The notes under the pieces were generated by a model that made no database searches, had not been told where the DNA came from, and saw nothing but the letters and a program-made list of their open reading frames with translations. Positions 18,701 to 28,454 of a stretch of DNA of 64,000 nucleotides are shown piece after piece (within the stretch, counting starts at the first letter, position 1; each line of letters begins with the position of its first letter). The stretch is from Brevibacillus sedimenti (GTDB lineage: Bacteria; Bacillota; Bacilli; Brevibacillales; Brevibacillaceae): the NCBI RefSeq assembly GCF_020923495.1, contig NZ_CP064048.1, positions 1,071,001 to 1,135,000 of the forward strand, written 5' to 3'. A program made the translations under genes and the position numbers.

Positions 18701-18952
18701 CGCGACCACCTCATTTTTCCCTTGGTATGCCATACCATATGCCCAGACAAAGTCGGTTTGTGTCTGTCCGCCACAAAAAAATTTTCCCCTGCTTATCCTC
18801 CTGGGCACAAACGAAGACGACAGGACAAGAGTGCTCCTTCTTTCCGACCTGAATGGGACAAACAGACCAGGACGTTTTGGTCAAACGGGGGCAAAATCCC
18901 TTCCTCCGCACTGCGAAACCGGTCACAGAAATATCAGGTGACAAATGAAAAT

Positions 18953-18981
18953 AAAAAAGCTGCCCGAAACGGCAGCTTTTT
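18953..18981 (-). terminator. purA terminator
   Basis: Stem AAAGCTGCC/GGCAGCTTT with a 6-base loop and T or A tracts on both sides, making it usable on either strand. It lies 30 bases past the purA stop. Confidence 0.85.
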
Positions 18982-19010
18982 CGTATGCAATTTGCCTGAT
19001 ACAAAATTGA

Positions 19011-20366
<1,356 letters not shown>

Positions 20367-20372
20367 TCATAC

Positions 20373-20430
20373 CTTGTCAACGAAAATACGAACGTTAGGA
20401 GTTTGGTTAGTTTATACGTTCGGTATTTTT
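20373..20430 (-). promoter_or_regulatory. purA promoter with inverted PurBox pair (PurR operator)
   Basis: Two CGAAC-centred sites face each other: CGAAC at 20389-20393 (AAATACGAACGTT) and GTTCG at 20418-20422 (TACGTTCGGTATT), with an 18-base gap. The minus-strand reading of the second matches the Bacillus PurBox AWWWCCGAACWWT well. A TTGACA at about 20373-20378 (minus strand) lies just downstream of the boxes. This is the arrangement expected for PurR repression of purA by PRPP-modulated PurR; purR is not in the window. Confidence 0.7.
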
Positions 20431-20488
20431 ATCTTATTCAGAAAAACAGCCGCTGATCCCTCTTTTGCCGCTATCATGCGGACACAGC

Positions 20489-20512
20489 AAAAAAGCCGGA
20501 CAGCTGTCCGGC
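20489..20512 (-). terminator. Terminator of the dnaB transcript
   Basis: Perfect palindrome GCCGGACAG/CTGTCCGGC (20495-20512) followed on the minus strand by TTTTTT. Confidence 0.9.
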
Positions 20513-20555
20513 CTTGCACCTGCCTGTGCCGCCTTCGCTGACCGCGGTGCGCTGC

Positions 20556-21904
20556 TCAACCCGCCATGTCGCGAAAGCGGTTGTCCAGGCTGACAAACTT
20601 GTTGTATTCCTTTAAAAACGCCAGCTCCACGGTTCCGGTCGGGCCGTTCCGCTGCTTGGCGATAATGACTTCGATCACGTTTTTGTTCTCGGTTTCCTTG
20701 TCGTAGTAGTCGTCCCGGTACAAAAACGCCACGATATCCGCGTCCTGCTCGATGGAGCCGGATTCGCGGATGTCGGACATCATTGGCCGCTTGTCCTGGC
20801 GCTGCTCCACGGAACGGCTCAGCTGGGAGAGCGCGATGATCGGCACGTTCAGCTCGCGGGCGATCCCTTTCAGCGTACGGGAGATTTCCGATACCTCTTG
20901 CTGCCGGTTTTCTCCGCGCCCGCGTCCCTGAATGAGCTGCAGATAGTCGATCACGATCAGCCCCAATCCTTTTTCCGCCTGCAGCCGCCGGCATTTGGCC
21001 CGTATGTCCTGCACGGTAATCCCCGGCGTATCGTCGATGTAGATGGGGGCCTTGGCCAGCGTTCCGATCGCCATCGTCAGCTTCTGCCAATCGTCCTCTT
21101 CCAGCCAACCCGTCCGCATCCGGGATGCATCCAGGTTGCCTTCCGCGCAGATCATCCGCTGTACGAGCTGCGATGCCGCCATCTCCAGCGAAAAGATCGC
21201 CACGGTCTCTCCCGCGCGGGCCGCCACGTTTTGCGCCACGTTCAGCGCAAACGCAGTTTTCCCCACGGACGGACGGGCGGCCAGGATGATCAGGTCGCTG
21301 CGCTGAAAGCCGGAGGTCATTTTGTCCAGGTCCGGGTAACCGGACGGAATGCCGGTCACGTCCCCCGTCTCTGGCTGAGAAATTCAATCCGTTCGTAGGT
21401 TTCCAACAGCACGTCGCGAATCGGGACAAAGCCCCCGCTGTTGCGATTCTGGGCAATTTCCAGGATGTATCTCTCGGCATCCGCGAGAATCTGCGTGACG
21501 TCGTCTTCGCGCGAATAACCGTCATTGGCAATTTTGGTCGCCGTGAGAATCAACCTGCGCAGCAGCGACTTTTCCTCGACGATGCGGGCGTAGTATTCGA
21601 TGTTGGCCGCCGTCGGCACGGATCTGGCGATTTCCGTCAGATAGGTGACGCCGCCCACTTCGTCCAGCAGCTTGTGGTCCTGCAGTTCCGCCGTCACCGT
21701 GACGAGGTCGACCGGTTCCCCTCTTTCGTAGAGGTCCTGCATCGTTTTAAAAATCCGCTGATGCGCCGTCTTGTAGAAATCTTCCGGTCGAAGAATCTCG
21801 ATGGCCGTGATGAGAGCTTCCTTGGATAAGAACACTGCCCCCAGAACAGACTGCTCGGCCTCGTTGTTTTGCGGCGGCACACGGTCCAAAAACAGGTCGC
21901 TCAC
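20556..21904 (-). CDS. dnaB: Replicative DNA helicase DnaB, split by a one-base frameshift
   Basis: Hexameric replicative helicase (DnaC in Bacillus nomenclature). The sequence encodes it in two frames. Residues 1-182 (21904 to 21356) cover the N-terminal domain and linker helix, ending FLSQRRGT. The RecA-like motor (21359 to 20556, 267 residues) begins [11 protein letters not shown] and has Walker [11 protein letters not shown], Walker [11 protein letters not shown] and the [11 protein letters not shown] segment. The frames overlap by four bases (GTGA). Restoring one G in the run of five Gs at about 21362-21366 would give a continuous protein of about 450 residues reading RRGDVTGIP, the family join. 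The gene is essential, so either the base is missing by sequencing error or two subunits are made. rplI is immediately upstream. Confidence 0.93.
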
Positions 21905-21928
21905 GTCACACCCCCTCGCTTGCCTCGA

Positions 21929-22372
21929 TTATTCTTCCACCACGTGCACTTTGAGCGTTGCCGTCACTTCGTTGTGCAGCTTAACCTTGATTTGCGTCAC
22001 ACCCAGCGAACGAATCGCTTCCATCTCCAGTTTGCGCTTGTCTACCTTGATGTTGAACTGCTCTTCCAAGGCTTGCGCCACCTGTTTGCTCGAAATGGCG
22101 CCGAACAGGCGGCCGCCCTCTCCCGCTTTTCCCGCTACTTTCACGGTCAGTTCGTTCAGCCGTTTTGCCAGTTCCTGAGCTTCCAGCTTCTCCTGCTCCT
22201 TGCGTTTTGCCTCGCTGCGCTTCTGCGCTTCCAGCGTCTTCAGGTTGGCCTCTGTCGCTTCCTTGACCAGTCCGCGCGGCAGCAGGAAGTTGCGCACATA
22301 GCCTTCCGACAGGTCTTTCACTTCGCCTTTTTTGCCTTGTCCTTTCACATCTTGCAGAAAAATGACTTTCAT
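21929..22372 (-). CDS. rplI: 50S ribosomal protein L9
   Basis: Large-subunit protein with two globular domains joined by a long helix. The 147-residue sequence starts [20 protein letters not shown], the family N-domain, has the connecting helix ([20 protein letters not shown]) and a C-domain with [14 protein letters not shown]. It lies between gdpP and dnaB in the order usual for Bacillota and is probably cotranscribed with both. Confidence 0.98.
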   Translation of the reverse strand: MKVIFLQDVKGQGKKGEVKDLSEGYVRNFLLPRGLVKEATEANLKTLEAQKRSEAKRKEQEKLEAQELAKRLNELTVKVAGKAGEGGRLFGAISSKQVAQALEEQFNIKVDKRKLEMEAIRSLGVTQIKVKLHNEVTATLKVHVVEE

Positions 22373-22439
22373 CGTCGTTTCCCCCTTTTCATCGAATACT
22401 GGTCGAGGGCAGAGCGTAACAACAGTGCCTTACGCGCGC

Positions 22440-24377
22440 CTAGACGACCTCATCGATTGCTTCTTTCAAGCGTTTGACCGCCTCTCGCAGGGAAATGCCC
22501 TCGATCTGGGTGGCCGCGCCGTTCAAGTGGCCGCCGCCGCCCAATCGCTCCATGATGGATTGGACGTTGATGTCCCCCAGGGATCGGGCGCTGATCAGCA
22601 CGGTGTCATCGGCGCGTCTGGCGACGACAAACGACGCGGCAATCCCGGACAGCGACAGCAGTTGCTCCGCCGCCTGGGCCACCTGTACCTGTGTAAAGTC
22701 CTCGCTCGGATCGCCCACGGCAATCGCCATGTTGTCGCGGTACGTCTCCGTGTTCATGATGACGCGCGCCCGCTTTACGTACTGCTGCAAGTCTTCCTTC
22801 AGCAAGCGCTGAACAGCCGCCGTGTCTGCCCCGTTCCGGCGCAAAAACGATGCCGCTTCAAAGGTGCGCGAACCGGTGCGGAATGCAAAACTCTTGGTAT
22901 CCACCACGATCCCGGCCAACAGGGCCGTCGCGATCAGGTTGTCGATGTTTAACCGTTCGCTCTGGTACTGCAACAGTTCCGTCACCAGCTCCGATGTGGA
23001 GGAGGCGTACGGTTCCAGGTACAAAAGCACCGGCTCGATGAACTCTTCGGAGCGGCGATGGTGGTCGATCACCACGATCCGGCTGGTCTCCTGCAATAGC
23101 TGCGGTTCGATGACCAGCGACGGCCGGTGTGTGTCGACGACGACGAGCAGCGTCCTGCCGGTGACAAGACGAATCGCCTGCTCCGGTGTAATGAACGAGT
23201 CGGCCAGCTCCGGATGGGCGTAGATCTCCTTCATCAGCCGCTCCACGGACGAGTTGCCTTCGTCCATGACGATGTAGGCCTCTTTGTTGTGGACCTGCAC
23301 CGCCTTTAACACCCCGAGCGACGCGCCGATCGAGTCCATGTCCGGCTGCTTGTGTCCCATGACAATGACGTGCTCTGCTTCGTGGATCAGGTCGCGCAGC
23401 GCGTGCGCGATCACGCGGGCACGGACGCGCGTGCGCTTCTCCACGGCGTTGGATTTGCCGCCGTAAAACGTCAATTTGTTGCCCACTTTGACCGCGGCCT
23501 GGTCGCCGCCTCGACCCAACGCGATATCCAGGCTGGATTGGGCCATTTGTCCCAGTTCGATGTACGTGTCGGCTGCCGCCCCCACCCCGATACTGAGTGT
23601 CAGCGGTATCTTGTTGTCGGCCGTCATCTCCCGCACGACGTCCAAAATGTCGAAACGGCTTTCTTCCAATTTGTCCAGCGTCTCTCGCTCCATTAGTCCC
23701 AAAAACTTGTCGGCCGTGAGTCGACGCAGGTAGATGCCGTGCTTGTTGGCCCACTCCGTAATGACCCCGGACACGCTGGTGGATAACAGAGTGCGGCTTT
23801 GTTCGTCCATGACCTGTCCCACTTCGTCCAGATTGTCGAGGTGAATGATGGCGAGCACGGCCTTTTCGCGATGGTAGCGAAGCGACAGCTCTTTCATGTC
23901 GGTAATGTCCGTAAAGTAGAGCAGCCGCTCATCGGGCCGGATCAGCACTTCATAGGTACGTTCGTTGTAGGTAAACTCCAGTCGCTTCTGCTCCGGTTTC
24001 CAGCTCAGATGCGGAAAAACGTCCTGGAGACTTTTCCCGATCATCATTTCGTCTCCCGACATGTTCGTCATGAACGGGTTTACCCACTCGATTACCTTAT
24101 CTTCGTTGTACAACAATATGCCGATCGGCAGTTCCTGGATGACGCCTTCTCCCGCTTTTTTCACGCGGTGCGTCACTGTAGCCAGGTATAGGCGCAGATC
24201 CCGTTGAAAGCCTTTTTCCGCTTGCAGGGCATAAAGAACCAGGCCAATCAGACAGATAATCCCGATCGCCCCGTACATCCAGTGATGCAGCGTCAAAATC
24301 CCCAACAGCAACAAGCTAAAGCTGAGAGCCAGGACCATATGCAGCCCGTACCAACGCTTTAACAGGAATTTGGGCAT
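22440..24377 (-). CDS. gdpP: Cyclic-di-AMP phosphodiesterase GdpP
   Basis: Membrane phosphodiesterase that degrades c-di-AMP and so affects cell-wall stress and potassium balance. Domains of the 645-residue protein: two N-terminal membrane helices (about 12-30, 33-50), a PAS domain (about 75-150), a degenerate GGDEF domain (about 170-300) and then DHH and DHHA1 domains. The DHH part shows GHKQPDMDSIGA, VVVDTHRP and VVIDHHRR. DHHA1 ends with SARSLGDINVQSIMERLGGGGH. The order yybS-gdpP-rplI-dnaB is conserved in Bacillota. Confidence 0.97.
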   Translation of the reverse strand: MPKFLLKRWYGLHMVLALSFSLLLLGILTLHHWMYGAIGIICLIGLVLYALQAEKGFQRDLRLYLATVTHRVKKAGEGVIQELPIGILLYNEDKVIEWVNPFMTNMSGDEMMIGKSLQDVFPHLSWKPEQKRLEFTYNERTYEVLIRPDERLLYFTDITDMKELSLRYHREKAVLAIIHLDNLDEVGQVMDEQSRTLLSTSVSGVITEWANKHGIYLRRLTADKFLGLMERETLDKLEESRFDILDVVREMTADNKIPLTLSIGVGAAADTYIELGQMAQSSLDIALGRGGDQAAVKVGNKLTFYGGKSNAVEKRTRVRARVIAHALRDLIHEAEHVIVMGHKQPDMDSIGASLGVLKAVQVHNKEAYIVMDEGNSSVERLMKEIYAHPELADSFITPEQAIRLVTGRTLLVVVDTHRPSLVIEPQLLQETSRIVVIDHHRRSEEFIEPVLLYLEPYASSTSELVTELLQYQSERLNIDNLIATALLAGIVVDTKSFAFRTGSRTFEAASFLRRNGADTAAVQRLLKEDLQQYVKRARVIMNTETYRDNMAIAVGDPSEDFTQVQVAQAAEQLLSLSGIAASFVVARRADDTVLISARSLGDINVQSIMERLGGGGHLNGAATQIEGISLREAVKRLKEAIDEVV

Positions 24378-24381
24378 TTCC

Positions 24382-25290
24382 TCAGCCCCTCTTCACTCTT
24401 GTTTCCAGTTTTTTGCGCAATTGCAGCCCCAGATCTAAAATGCCTAATAAGCTAAGTATAGTAGTTAGGAACGGAAAAATAAATAGAGAGACAACAAGCG
24501 CCGGGGCTAATCGCTTCCATCCGTACAGATGACAGGCAAACAGAACGAAAGCCAATCCCTGCAGGACAAAGACGCCGTCCAGCATCACCTTTACGTTGAG
24601 AACGGCGCTTGACCAGAACGTTTCCTCCATCTCCTGTCCTACCACGAACAGACCGATCAGGGCAGCAAAATAGTAGTACAGCAGGGAGCGGGGAAAGCTC
24701 CACTCGCGCACCGGCTTCAGGGCGGGCACGGGGTACCCCAGCCGCTTGCCAATCAAGCGCGCCAGCCCGTGTGTGATGCCGCTCTGCAGGTAGCTGAACA
24801 TGACCAGAAACGCCGGCAATACCATTTTGCCAAGCGCAAGGGACTGTTCAAACTGCTCTTTGGTCATAAACGACGGCTTGAAGGCTGCCGCCTCCCGCAT
24901 GACCGCCTGGAAGTCGACATGCAGGACAAACGTTGCGAGAGCCAAAAAGGAAACGAATCCGAGAAACACCACGCCGGCTCCCGCCGTAATCGCAGACAGC
25001 GCCGTCCCGCGCTTGGCGTACATCACGCCCATGACGCCGCCCCACAGCCCGGACAAAAGCGCGATAAAGCCGGTCGTCGGCCCGATCAGCACTCCGCTCA
25101 ACAAGGCAAAGCCTGTCACGATCCAAATCATGTTCGGGACCGTTCGTCTCATGCCCAACAGCACGAACGGCAGCGGAAGCAATAAGCTGGTTACGACGCC
25201 GAGCACCGTGTAGAGGCTGACAAACAGCAGCACCAGCGCGATGGCCAACAGCACGGCGTTCTCCGCCAGTTGTTTGGTTTTTGAAGGCAT
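24382..25290 (-). CDS. yybS: DUF2232 membrane protein YybS
   Basis: Multi-pass membrane protein of unknown function (302 residues, about eight predicted helices) always found beside gdpP in this neighbourhood. The start MPSKTKQLAENAVLLAIALV leads straight into the first helix. The hydrophobic blocks and the conserved N-terminal region resemble energy-coupling-type S-components, but that is inference. The ATG follows GAGGTG five bases upstream. The gdpP start is four bases from its stop, so the two are cotranscribed. Confidence 0.9.
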   Translation of the reverse strand: MPSKTKQLAENAVLLAIALVLLFVSLYTVLGVVTSLLLPLPFVLLGMRRTVPNMIWIVTGFALLSGVLIGPTTGFIALLSGLWGGVMGVMYAKRGTALSAITAGAGVVFLGFVSFLALATFVLHVDFQAVMREAAAFKPSFMTKEQFEQSLALGKMVLPAFLVMFSYLQSGITHGLARLIGKRLGYPVPALKPVREWSFPRSLLYYYFAALIGLFVVGQEMEETFWSSAVLNVKVMLDGVFVLQGLAFVLFACHLYGWKRLAPALVVSLFIFPFLTTILSLLGILDLGLQLRKKLETRVKRG

Positions 25291-25331
25291 GGCGACACCT
25301 CACTGAAAATCTGGCAATGACAACAAATATG

Positions 25332-25364
25332 GAAAAAAGAGGGCCACACAATTGTGTCCCCCTT
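25332..25364 (-). terminator. Terminator of the rpsF-ssb-rpsR operon
   Basis: Stem built around ACACAATTGTGT with GGG/CCC extensions, followed on the minus strand by CTTTTTTCC. It lies 15 bases past the rpsR stop and before yybS. Confidence 0.75.
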
Positions 25365-25378
25365 TTGCATTGTGTCAA

Positions 25379-25609
25379 TTATTCAGCCGTGTACTGCAGC
25401 AGTGCCACTTGACGTGCACGTTTGATGGCTACGGTCAGCATGCGCTGATACTTCGCAGAAGTGCCGGTTACGCGACGAGGCAGGATTTTGCCGCGCTCGC
25501 TGATAAACTTCTTCAGCAGATCGGTGTCTTTGTAGTCGATGTGCTTGATTTTGTTTACCTTGAAGTAGCACACTTTGCGACGCTTGTTCGGACGTCCTTT
25601 GCGCGCCAT
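25379..25609 (-). CDS. rpsR: 30S ribosomal protein S18
   Basis: Small-subunit protein that binds 16S rRNA as a heterodimer with S6. The 76-residue sequence includes [19 protein letters not shown] and [20 protein letters not shown], both typical. It is the last gene of the rpsF-ssb-rpsR operon, 57 bases after ssb. The family cysteine that can bind zinc is present in VCYF, but no full four-cysteine cluster is seen. Confidence 0.98.
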   Translation of the reverse strand: MARKGRPNKRRKVCYFKVNKIKHIDYKDTDLLKKFISERGKILPRRVTGTSAKYQRMLTVAIKRARQVALLQYTAE

Positions 25610-25666
25610 GAAAAGTCCCTCCTTTTGCAGGAAATGTGAAGTTCTACGATTGAACGCAACCTCAAA

Positions 25667-26125
25667 TCAGAACGGCAAGTCATCATCCGAAATGTTGATC
25701 GGCTTGCCAGCATTGGCAAAGGGATCTCCAAATGGATCAAAGTCGTCACGTTGGCCGCCGGTCGGTTTCCCGCCGCCAAAGCCGGGATCGTAACCTGCGC
25801 CTTCACTGCCACGCCCGCCCAAAAACTGGACGTTTTCCGCCACAACTTCCGTCACGTACACCCGTTTGCCTTCCTTGTTGTCGTAGGAACGCGTCTGAAT
25901 GCGCCCTTCGACAGCCGCTTGTCTGCCTTTGCGCAGATACGTGGCGCACAAATCGGCCAGTTTCTGCCAGGCGACAATGTTAATGAAGTCGGCTTCCCGC
26001 TCGCCCGCCTGATTGGGGCGCGGACGGTTCACCGCGAGGGTAAAGGTGGCAACAGCGACACCGTTTGGCGTATAGCGCAACTCCGGATCTTTCGTCAGGT
26101 TTCCGATGAGAATGACTTTATTCAT
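25667..26125 (-). CDS. ssb: Single-stranded DNA-binding protein
   Basis: Tetrameric OB-fold protein that coats single-stranded DNA in replication and repair. The 152-residue sequence starts [20 protein letters not shown] and has the OB-fold core ([20 protein letters not shown]). A glycine-rich linker follows, ending in the acidic tip DDDLPF that recruits partner proteins. It sits between rpsF and rpsR as in most Bacillota. The DNA-binding aromatic residues are in expected places. Confidence 0.98.
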   Translation of the reverse strand: MNKVILIGNLTKDPELRYTPNGVAVATFTLAVNRPRPNQAGEREADFINIVAWQKLADLCATYLRKGRQAAVEGRIQTRSYDNKEGKRVYVTEVVAENVQFLGGRGSEGAGYDPGFGGGKPTGGQRDDFDPFGDPFANAGKPINISDDDLPF

Positions 26126-26154
26126 CTTGGGTCCCCCTCTGCCCGCGACGACGA

Positions 26155-26442
26155 TTACTTCTCTTCACGAACAAACAAGTAGCGAATCACGTCGTCGTTA
26201 ATTTTCATGAGACGCTCTGCTTCCGCAACAGCATCGGGATTCGCCTTGAAGTTCATCAAAACGTAGTAACCCTCACGGAACTTTTTGATCTCATACGCAA
26301 GACGACGCTTGCCCATCTCTTGAAGATTGGTCACTTCGCCGCCGAAGTTGGTGACAACTTCCTGGTAACGAGCAACGTTGGCTTTTACTTTCTCCTCTTC
26401 AAGGTCTGGACGCAATACGTACATTACTTCGTATTGACGCAT
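26155..26442 (-). CDS. rpsF: 30S ribosomal protein S6
   Basis: Small-subunit protein, 95 residues, partner of S18. The start [20 protein letters not shown] is the family N-terminus. I chose the ATG seven bases after AGGAGGTG; the GTG three codons upstream lies inside that site. First gene of the rpsF-ssb-rpsR operon, with a structured leader that may bind S6:S18. Confidence 0.97.
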   Translation of the reverse strand: MRQYEVMYVLRPDLEEEKVKANVARYQEVVTNFGGEVTNLQEMGKRRLAYEIKKFREGYYVLMNFKANPDAVAEAERLMKINDDVIRYLFVREEK

Positions 26443-26459
26443 ACCTTTCACCTCCTTAT

Positions 26460-26543
26460 GGACTTAGCGGCCCTGTACGGGCAAGGAGCGAGTGCAGATA
26501 GATAAGCATGGGACATGCACTCCATAAATACTCGCATTTTTGT
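26460..26543 (-). promoter_or_regulatory. Structured 5' leader of rpsF, possible S6:S18 autoregulatory RNA
   Basis: The leader contains two nested or adjacent hairpins. One is GAGTGCA/TGCACTC (26490-26496, 26516-26522) with an inner GCATG/CATGC. The other is a GCCC/GGGC hairpin (about 26471-26482) next to a CCGC segment close to the ribosome binding site. S6:S18 complexes are known to repress this operon through a leader RNA with a conserved CCG. I see structure and position, but have not matched the consensus base by base. Confidence 0.4.
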
Positions 26544-26572
26544 ATTATAGCAAAGCGCCTTCTGAGAGGCAA
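26544..26572 (-). promoter_or_regulatory. SigA-type promoter of the rpsF operon
   Basis: On the minus strand TTGCCT (26572-26567), 17-base spacer, TATAAT (26549-26544). The spacing is optimal and the -10 is perfect, placed about 100 bases before rpsF. Confidence 0.7.
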
Positions 26573-26581
26573 GGTTGAGTT

Positions 26582-27682
26582 CTATACGTTGAACCGGAAA
26601 TGCATGACATCGCCGTCCTGGACGACGTACTCTTTCCCTTCCAGACGGTACTTGCCCTTTTCCCGGGCGGCCGCCACGGAACCGGCTTCCACCAGGTCGT
26701 CGTAGGAGATCACCTCGGCGCGGATAAAGCCCCGTTCAAAGTCGCTGTGGATCACTCCCGCTGCCTGCGGGGCCTTGGTGCCCTTGCGGATGGTCCACGC
26801 ACGCACTTCCTGCACGCCGGCAGTGAAGTAGGTGATCAGTCCCAGCAGGTCGTAGGCGGCGCGAATCAGACGGTCGAGACCGGACTCCTTCAGCCCCAGC
26901 TCTTCGAGGAACATCTGCTTGTCTTCGCCTTCCAGCTCGGCGATCTCCGCCTCCACCTTGGCGCTGATCACGACCACCTGCGCCCCTTCCTCTGCTGCCT
27001 GCTTGCGCACCGCCTGCACGTGCGGATTGTTGTCGGCGTCAAGAATGCCGTCCTCCGCCACGTTGCACACGTACAGCACCGGCTTGATGGTCAACAGATG
27101 CAGATCGCGGATCAGTTTGCGTTCATCCTCGTCCAGCTCCACGCTGCGCGCCGGCTTGCCTTCTTCAAATGCCGCCTTCAGGCGTTCCAGCACGTCCAGC
27201 TCCTGCTTCGCCTCTTTGTCGCCCGCTTTTACCTTGCGGCCGATCCGGTCGATGCGCCGTTCGACCGACTCCAGGTCGGCAAAGATCAGCTCCAGGTTGA
27301 TCGTCTCCATGTCGCTCAGCGGATCGACGCGCCCGGCCACGTGCGTGATGTTTTCGTCCTCAAAGCAGCGCACCACGTGAGCGATCGCATCCACCTCGCG
27401 AATGTGTCCCAGGAATTGGTTGCCCAACCCTTCGCCCTTGCTGGCCCCTTTGACCAGACCGGCAATGTCCACAAACTCAAATGCCGTCGGAACCACCTTG
27501 TTCGGCACCACGATCTCCGTCAGCTTGGTCAGGCGCGGGTCCGGCACCTCGACAATACCCACGTTGGGGTCGATGGTACAGAACGGATAGTTGGCCGATT
27601 CGGCGCCCGCCTGCGTGATCGCGTTGAACAAAGTCGACTTGCCTACGTTGGGAAGGCCTACAATGCCACAAGATGCACCCAT
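26582..27682 (-). CDS. ychF: Redox-regulated ATPase YchF
   Basis: Obg-related P-loop protein that binds ATP rather than GTP and associates with ribosomes. The 366-residue protein shows [19 protein letters not shown] near its start. A G4-like motif that differs from canonical NKxD lies in the [11 protein letters not shown] region, and a C-terminal TGS-like domain has [10 protein letters not shown] at the end. Length is normal. The ATG follows AAGGAG nine bases upstream. The gene precedes rpsF on the same strand, as in Bacillus (yyaF). Confidence 0.98.
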   Translation of the reverse strand: MGASCGIVGLPNVGKSTLFNAITQAGAESANYPFCTIDPNVGIVEVPDPRLTKLTEIVVPNKVVPTAFEFVDIAGLVKGASKGEGLGNQFLGHIREVDAIAHVVRCFEDENITHVAGRVDPLSDMETINLELIFADLESVERRIDRIGRKVKAGDKEAKQELDVLERLKAAFEEGKPARSVELDEDERKLIRDLHLLTIKPVLYVCNVAEDGILDADNNPHVQAVRKQAAEEGAQVVVISAKVEAEIAELEGEDKQMFLEELGLKESGLDRLIRAAYDLLGLITYFTAGVQEVRAWTIRKGTKAPQAAGVIHSDFERGFIRAEVISYDDLVEAGSVAAAREKGKYRLEGKEYVVQDGDVMHFRFNV

Positions 27683-27964
27683 CTATATACACTCCTTGTT
27701 TTCATCCTCATATCCTTTTCAGTATATAGATTTGGCTGAAAGAATACAATTGTCTCCTTGTGGCAGCATATCCCTGCATGCGGTTGCGTCTGTGAGCGTC
27801 TTTTACGCTACTTACGTTAGCATCCTGTGCTGGGACAAAAAAAAGCTCCCTTTCTTGCGGGACAGGGGCTATTTATACTTGTCCTGTTTGATAAAACTAG
27901 TCCCGAACACAACACAAAAATGAAACGCCTCCGCTGAATACGAGGGCGCACGTTACGTCATCAT

Positions 27965-28151
27965 TTACTGTTTTTCATTTTCATCCTTTTGCTGCATAAA
28001 AGAACTCAATGGATCTTTGCCAACTCGACCGGACATCATATCGTCAAAAGGGGTATAATCTGTCCTGCTTGGCAGCTTGTTTTTTTTAATCGACTTATAA
28101 ATCAACCACAGTAATCCTGACGAAGGTAAACAACAACGGGATTACACTCAT
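27965..28151 (-). pseudogene. Small membrane protein gene (DUF3951-like), frameshifted
   Basis: Minus-strand ATG at 28151, six bases after AAGGTG, begins MSVIPLLFTFV. One base too many near 28110-28120 then throws the frame. The other frame continues GLLWLIYKSIKKNKLPSR and TDYTPFDDMMSGRV, and ends DENEKQ at the stop at 27965. Joined, they make a protein of about 61 residues: one membrane helix, a basic stretch and a YTPFD motif, the layout I remember for DUF3951 proteins of Bacilli. The span is 187 bases, one more than a whole number of codons. Sequencing error or recent decay are both possible. Confidence 0.5.
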
Positions 28152-28251
28152 TTGTTTCACCTTCATCAACCGAAGCTGAAGACAAAGTACATGGCATGGA
28201 GTGATGGGCCAAGCGAGCTCCTTTGACGACCTGCTCAGCGGAAAAACGCTA

Positions 28252-28323
28252 GACGCAGGGAAAAACAGGGGGCACAAGTTTCCTTTCGTCGAAACACCCA
28301 GATGTTTGCCCCCTGCCCGCGTC
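28252..28323. repeat. Nested inverted repeat in the ychF-pepF gap
   Basis: Outer arms GACGC/GCGTC (28253-28257, 28319-28323), main stem CAGGGGGCA/TGCCCCCTG (28266-28274, 28307-28315) and an inner stem GTTTC/GAAAC (28278-28282, 28291-28295). No T tract follows on either strand. The function is unknown. Confidence 0.55.
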
Positions 28324-28417
28324 GCGTTTTGAAGCGGACATCATCTACTTCTTTGCTGGGCGTCAAGAGAGCCAGCGGGCCCGATCACCCATGCGCCACC
28401 AACTTTGTCTACACACG

Positions 28418-28447
28418 GAAACTCCCTTCACTGCCGAAGGGAGTTTC
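28418..28447 (-). terminator. Hairpin at the 3' end of pepF
   Basis: Perfect 12-base stem GAAACTCCCTTC/GAAGGGAGTTTC with a 6-base loop, eight bases after the pepF stop. The T tract is poor on both strands, so it may mainly protect the 3' end. Confidence 0.6.
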
Positions 28448-28454
28448 TCCTGCA

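Noticed and set aside
28095..28277. 60-codon minus-strand frame in the ychF-pepF gap
   Set aside because: Only its internal ATG at 28151 has a ribosome site, and the conserved-looking sequence continues in another frame, so it is better described as a frameshifted small gene.
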